DNA of 64,000 bases, taken from the NCBI GenBank assembly GCA_036784855.1, contig JAZDSV010000059.1, positions 1-64,000 of the forward strand, written 5' to 3'. The notes beneath the pieces were generated by a model. It saw only the letters and a program-made list of their open reading frames with translations, did no database searches and was not told the origin of the DNA. Below are positions 59,477-64,000 of this stretch, piece after piece (the stretch's first letter is position 1; the number at the start of each line of letters is the position of its first letter). The position numbers and the translations under genes are program-made. Origin of the DNA: Aphelidium insulamus. Taxonomy: Eukaryota; Aphelidiomycota; Aphelidea; Aphelidiaceae.

Positions 59477-62247
59477 ATGGTCATTGTGCGCACGTCCGTA
59501 CTGGTCGCAGTCGCCCTTTGCGGAGCGCGTGCACTGTTTAACAGCGTTTCGTACGCGTGGATTGCCGGCAACAACAGCGTTGACATTAATGATGTGACGG
59601 GTCCTGTCGGTGTGCCATCTACGCACATCTATCCCGGTTCTCGCGCCGGCCACTGTATGGCCGCTACCGTGCCAGAGAATTCTTTCAACTACAAAGTATA
59701 TATATACGGTGGATCGGGCCATTCGTCTGGTGAGCGTCTTGAAAGCACAAACTAAACACTACAACATTAACGCAGACTATTTGGCGACCCTTGCAGACTT
59801 TTGGATGTACGACGTGGTGTCCGGTGAATGGACCACACTGACGTCAAATCTAAATATGACTCCCAGCTACGGTCAGCGGTTGGTGGAGAGCGCGACTTCC
59901 TTTCCCGGCGCGTTCAGTCTGGGCGGGTGCCTATTCAGCAGTATTGACAAAAACATGTACCTATTCGGCGGCTACCAAACTATCGGCGGTAAGCTAGAAA
60001 ACGTATCTAATATCCAGCTTGACCTAATGTATGTAGATGTGCGGTATAATGACATGTGGCGCTACAACATCACATCGGGTCTGTGGACGTGGATGGGCGG
60101 AGGAGCCGCCACCCAAGTCCCCAGCAAAAATGTACCGAGCACAAATATTCTGCCGACAAAGCGCAAACAATTCGCCATGATCGAAGATCCCATAACACGC
60201 GGTATTGTTATTGTCGGTGGCGATGGTTACACGCTGGCAGGCACAACAGGTAGTCAAGTACTATTCAGCGCAAGTGTTTATAAAACGTATCCAGGCAGCT
60301 TGAACGATATATGGATATATAATGTATCCTCGTTGGAATGGACGTGGATATATGGCAGCGTCGACCAGGTATTTGTGAGTGACACATTTGGCCCGGTAGG
60401 TCAAGCGTCCAATAATACGCGACCCGGCGGCCGGTTCCGACATCACGCGGCTATTGGCTCGAATGGTGTGCTTTACATGTTTGGCGGTCGCACCGGCGTT
60501 TCTCAGTGTGCGCTGAACAACGATATGCTTCATTCATGCTAATGTTGTGTTAGCGCTGAGTAATCTGTTCTTTTCGTACAACTTTAAGTCTGGACTCTGG
60601 ACGTGGATTTCGGGAACGACACAAGCCAAATCAGCGTCCATTAATGGGCCACCGGGGCAGTTTTCCGCATCTTACACCCCGTCGTGGCGCGAGCAGCTTG
60701 TGTTGGTGCCACTGACACAAACAAGATATCTAATTATGGTGGATGGTATCATGTCCAATGTGGTCACGAATGAGATATGGGTGTTTGACACCTCCAAAAA
60801 TCAGTGGGCATGGTTGGCGGGTAATGGAATGGATCGCTCATCCTATACAATGGGCTACTGGGCAGGCGACATAGTCCCAACAATGCGATACCTGCATCAA
60901 GGTGTCTCGCTTGCATTCAACACTACAATGATACTACATGGTGGCATGGTCGGGGCAGGGCGCGCAAGTTATCTGGCAGATATGTGGCAAATAAATTTCG
61001 ATGTACCTACAGAGTCTTCGCCTTCGAGTTCGACTTCGACTTCGGCTTCGTACACTCCAACAACCAGTAGCTTGCTCTACACAATTACTAATGACGATAT
61101 TGGATCATTTTCTGGATCTGCCAGTACAACAACGGAAACGCAATTGACCAGTGCAACGCTACATAGTGAAGTTGTTGACCAAAATGCCATATCAAAAAGC
61201 TCCAACGCTGCATTACCGGCGCCGCTTCTTATAATTGGAGCGACAGCTGTCACAATTGTTTTGGTAACGACAGCCGCCCTTGCTGTCGCCTGGATGAACA
61301 GGCCGTCCGTATTGAAACAGCGCTTAATGGAGCAAAGGCAAAAGACCGTCACATCTGGGCGCAAATTTGTCGCATCTGCCACGGAAATAATGACCCACAG
61401 CAGTGGCCGCTCAAACTCGTCAGGCAGGCGTCGTCAACCGAGTGTAGTGGAGCCTCTCAGAAATCTGCCGACCTTCAATAACTACGACATGCCAAGTGAC
61501 GTCCATCGCGTTGATTTGGAAAAACATTTTAAAGTTCAAGCGGTTCTGAGCAGCAGCGCGGCACGAGCCGTATACCGCGCAACACACATCAATGTCGCAA
61601 CTCATAATAATGCGGTGAATGTTTGCTTAATCGGGCGTGATTTGACTGGACGGCAGCTGGAACGCGCGGAGGAAGATTTCGAGCACGAGTTGAGCACGCT
61701 AAACATGGTGCAGCACTTGCACTGTCCCAACCTTGCGCGGCTTATCGGCTGGTCCAGCACGCCAATGGGCTTTGCCGTGAAGGCCTGCAGTGGCGGGACG
61801 CTGCACGACTGGCTGCTGCGAGTTAATCCACAGACTTTGGCAGACACCGACTCTAATCGTCACCGCTCCAAATTTAACAAGCTTGGCATGATGCAGGGGC
61901 TGAGCGCTGCTGTGCGCGCCTTGCACTGTCTAATGGTCGCCCACTGCGACATTCACCCGAGAAACATTGAGTTGATGGACAGCGACGATTCGGGCGGCCA
62001 CTTGACCTGCGTGCTAACCAACTTTAGTCAGTGCCGCGTGTTCCTATCCAATGGACGCCTGCTGGCCCCAATGACGGCCGTCAATGCTCCGCATACACCT
62101 CACACGGCGCCAGAGTTGGTCGCGCAAAGCAGTGTGTCTGGCACAAAGGTATACACATTCACCAGTGCCGCAGCTTGGGATATTTACGCTGTTGCTGTTG
62201 TGCTATGCCAACTTATGGGCGGCGCGACCATGGAAGCACAGCAGTGA
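59477..62247 (+). CDS. Kelch-repeat receptor with transmembrane segment and pseudokinase
   Basis: Same architecture as the gene at 30079. Signal peptide MVIVRTSVLVAVALCGARA; Kelch-like repeats (MYLFGGYQTIGG; DMWRYNITSGLWTW; VLYMFGGRTG; NEIWVFDTSKNQWAW; MILHGGMVGAG); Ser/Thr stalk; transmembrane helix (LLIIGATAVTIVLVTTAALAVAW); then a kinase-like domain. Key residues are lost: the ATP-anchoring Lys strand reads VNVCLIGRDL without Lys, the catalytic loop is HCDIHPRN (Lys replaced by His), and DFG is replaced by NFS (LTNFSQC). It is therefore a predicted pseudokinase. Introns are 59730-59775 and 60508-60553 (GTGCGC...TGCTAAT...TTAG). Like its paralogue it stops just after DIYAVAVVLCQLM, lacking the last C-lobe helices. 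Confidence 0.85.
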
Positions 62248-62306
62248 ACAGCGGACGAGAAGTTGCTAAAAACCTGCTCCAATAAATTGCGACTTCAGAG
62301 CTCAAA

Positions 62307-62360
62307 GCCTTGCAACTTTTCCGTGTAGAAAAGGCCTTGCAACTTTTTCCGTGTAGAAAA
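62307..62360. repeat. Tandem direct repeat, 26/27-base unit, two copies
   Basis: GCCTTGCAAC followed by TTTTCCGTGTAGAAAA occurs at 62307-62332 and again at 62334-62360 with one extra T. It lies in the 3' region between the pseudokinase gene and the glycosidase relic. Confidence 0.85.
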
Positions 62361-62520
62361 CGCCAAGTAACAGCAAGCCACAGAACTTCAATCCAATCTC
62401 GATGCACGACCAGCCCACCGACAGCAAGGTATAAGCACAGACGTATAACGGAACATCGGATGCCAGTTATCATATAAATATGCGTGCAATAGGATATATG
62501 GATATAGGATTACTAGGCAC

Positions 62521-63453
62521 TGACTGGTACCGGCGGCAAAATTTTCTATGGTTTCTCCGGCAACCAGTTCACCAATGCGGACTATTCGCAAAGGCTGGGC
62601 CGCATTCCGGCGGTGAAGAATGAATTCTTCTCCATTGGCAGCAACGGCTTTGACCAGCCGTCTGTTGTGGACGCGTTTGTCACGCAGACCACCACGGAAC
62701 TTCCCGGCGCCATGCTGATGATGACACTGGAACCTTTCAATGGGTTGAATGTTCTCACCGCCACCTCATACAGCAACATCGCCGCCAAATGTGTCACGTG
62801 GAGCCGCAACGGTATCAAGGTGTATCTGCACTTTGCCCACGAGATGAATGCCAACTGGTACATTTGGGGCGCGCAGCCAACCGCGTACAAGGCCGCGTTC
62901 CGGGCACTGTCTGCGGCCATTGACAGTGCGCACGCTGCCGCCGGCGTGACCAACTACATTCGCATGGTGTGGGCCCCGGCAACGAGCTACTCACCAGACT
63001 TGACGGTGTCTTACCTGGACTTTTACCCGGGCAATGATGTCGTTGACTGGGTCGGCCTGAGCCTGTACCACAATGCTGCTGCTGACCCGAAGCCGGATCT
63101 ATTTGAGAAGAAGCTGACTAAGGGCGGCGGTCAGAACTTTTACGAAATGTTTTCTGCGTGAACCGCACCAAGCCGATGCTCATTGCCGAGACGTCGGCCC
63201 CGACTGAGCTTGCCCTAGACCCCAGCCTGGAGCTGACACACAAGCGGCGTGGTGGACCCAGATGTACTCGCTGGACATTGCGACGCGCTACCCGCAACTC
63301 CGCATGATTGTCTGGTTCGTTCACCTAGAACGCATGTCGTACAATCTGTTTGCCAACCCCAACATTGCCAACGCATTCACCAGCTTTGCCGGCACAACTG
63401 TTCCCACCGCCAGCACGACGGTCAAGCACCTGACGTTTGCTGGTGATGCATAG
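62521..63453 (+). pseudogene. Broken GH26-like glycoside hydrolase
   Basis: The sequence begins inside the domain (GGKIFYGFSGNQFT) right after an in-frame TAG that could mark a splice acceptor or truncation; no start or signal peptide is visible upstream. GH26-like features: LHFAHEMNANWYIWG with the expected acid/base Glu, VWAPATSYSPD, DVVDWVGLSLYH, and MLIAETSAP with the expected nucleophile Glu. The frame breaks twice: at TTTTCTGCGTGAACC near 63155 (one extra T) and at ACACACAAGCG near 63240. It then continues as QMYSLDIATRYPQLRMIVWF to a stop at 63453. GH26 enzymes cleave mannans or related beta-glycans; activity here is unlikely. Confidence 0.72.
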
Positions 63454-63812
63454 GGGAACTCTATGTCCTGTTGTGCTAAGCTCTTAGTAGTACTACTGGT
63501 ATTCATTTATCTTAAATTGTTCTATTCCTATTATGCTTTTATTTGTATATTCCAATACAGATTCTAGCATGACGTACGGGGAAATTGCGCATGCGAAGTT
63601 AAGTCCGCAGCAATAAGGAGGAGTGCCATCCACCAATCAGCGTCGCTCTCGGCGCCCAATATCTGCGCGATTTTCACCCTCACATCGCGAAAGCCAAGAA
63701 TTTTTAGGTCAACGCGAGTGCTCACACACACACACACACGCGCATACTCTCTCACCCGCACACACGAACACACGCAAGCTCACCCTCTCTTATTCCTGGC
63801 ATCGCACTTGTT
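63454..63812. other. Spacer with CA microsatellite and CCAAT box
   Basis: CCAATCA lies at 63633-63639, and a (CA)n tract at 63723-63739 is followed by further CA-rich DNA. No gene is seen in this stretch. Confidence 0.45.
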
Positions 63813-64000
63813 ATGCGCCGTATAACTATTGACTCGGCCGCCTCTATCGCTCTAGTGCTTGCTTCGAGTCAATAGGCGTCAGCTGCTCCCACCTATACGG
63901 AGCAAGATGGCAGCATTAATATAATCAATGGAGACGAACAACACGATTGCGTTACCTTGAATATTAACGGCAAACCATTTGTAATCCCGAGCGACCTGTT
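63813..64000 (+). pseudogene. Start of a third family B gene, interrupted by TAG, cut by the window edge
   Basis: From the ATG at 63813 the frame reads MRRITIDSAASIALVLASSQ, a signal-peptide-like leader, then TAG (63873-63875), then in the same frame ASAAPTYTEQDGSINII and CVTLNINGKPFVIPSDL up to the edge. The last part matches the start of the family B hairpin (compare RGQPFIVTSESVVEL in copy 2). The TAG sits inside a 10-base inverted repeat (63827-63836 with 63865-63874). Removing 63855-63875 as an intron (GTGCTT...AATAG) would keep the frame, but 21 bases is shorter than any other intron here. It is therefore either a recent pseudogene or a gene with a mis-modelled start. Confidence 0.5.

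Noticed and set aside
62248-62520. 27-base direct repeats considered as a mobile-element end or target-site duplication
   Set aside because: The two copies are adjacent with nothing between them, and there is no transposase or terminal inverted repeat nearby.

Overview
The window looks like nuclear DNA of a fungus, probably an early-diverging (zygomycete-grade) lineage. Genes are dense and sit on both strands. Most are broken by short GT-AG introns of about 40 to 60 bases, often starting GTACGT or GTATGT and ending TAG or CAG. Several families point to fungi: an Atg26-type sterol glucosyltransferase with GRAM and PH domains, a squalene epoxidase, an Ssk2-type MAP kinase kinase kinase and a PTC7-type phosphatase. 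The taxonomic call is inference, since no rRNA or marker gene was available to confirm it.

Layout from left to right. A phosphoglucomutase/phosphopentomutase (72-2539) is followed by a tandem array of four secreted paralogues on the minus strand (2.6-9.3 kb), two intact and two decayed. Next come an unrecognised Ser/Thr-rich gene, an AT-hook/coiled-coil gene, MCM3, peroxisomal thiolase, a small Cys-rich secreted protein, a peroxisomal-type Lon protease and squalene epoxidase (9.6-24.5 kb). Two unrelated secreted proteins, the PTC7-like phosphatase and a Kelch-transmembrane-kinase receptor follow (25-33 kb). Then come PEX16 and a membrane-anchored small heat shock-like protein (33.4-36 kb).

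The stretch 36.3-41 kb is a second island of secreted genes and relics (two more families). It is followed by the Prp5/DDX46 spliceosomal helicase (41.4-44.5 kb), a decayed pair of secreted ankyrin genes (45-47.3 kb), the sterol glucosyltransferase (47.6-51.8 kb), an Ssk2-like MAP3K carrying an N-terminal BRCT-like domain (52-57 kb), an unrecognised gene, a second Kelch-transmembrane-kinase gene whose kinase is a pseudokinase (59.5-62.2 kb), a broken GH26-like glycosidase, and at the edge the start of another secreted-family member.

Two kinds of DNA alternate. Housekeeping genes are intact and recognisable: three serve peroxisomes (thiolase with a PTS2, Lon ending in a PTS1-like tripeptide, PEX16), and others serve sterol metabolism, replication, splicing and stress signalling. 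The accessory islands hold lineage-specific secreted proteins that duplicate in tandem and decay quickly, with lost start codons, frameshifts and internal stops. Many of these accessory genes share a CCAAT box (CCAATCA or its complement) about 55 to 95 bases before the start codon. Exon boundaries given here were worked out by eye from reading-frame continuity and splice consensus.
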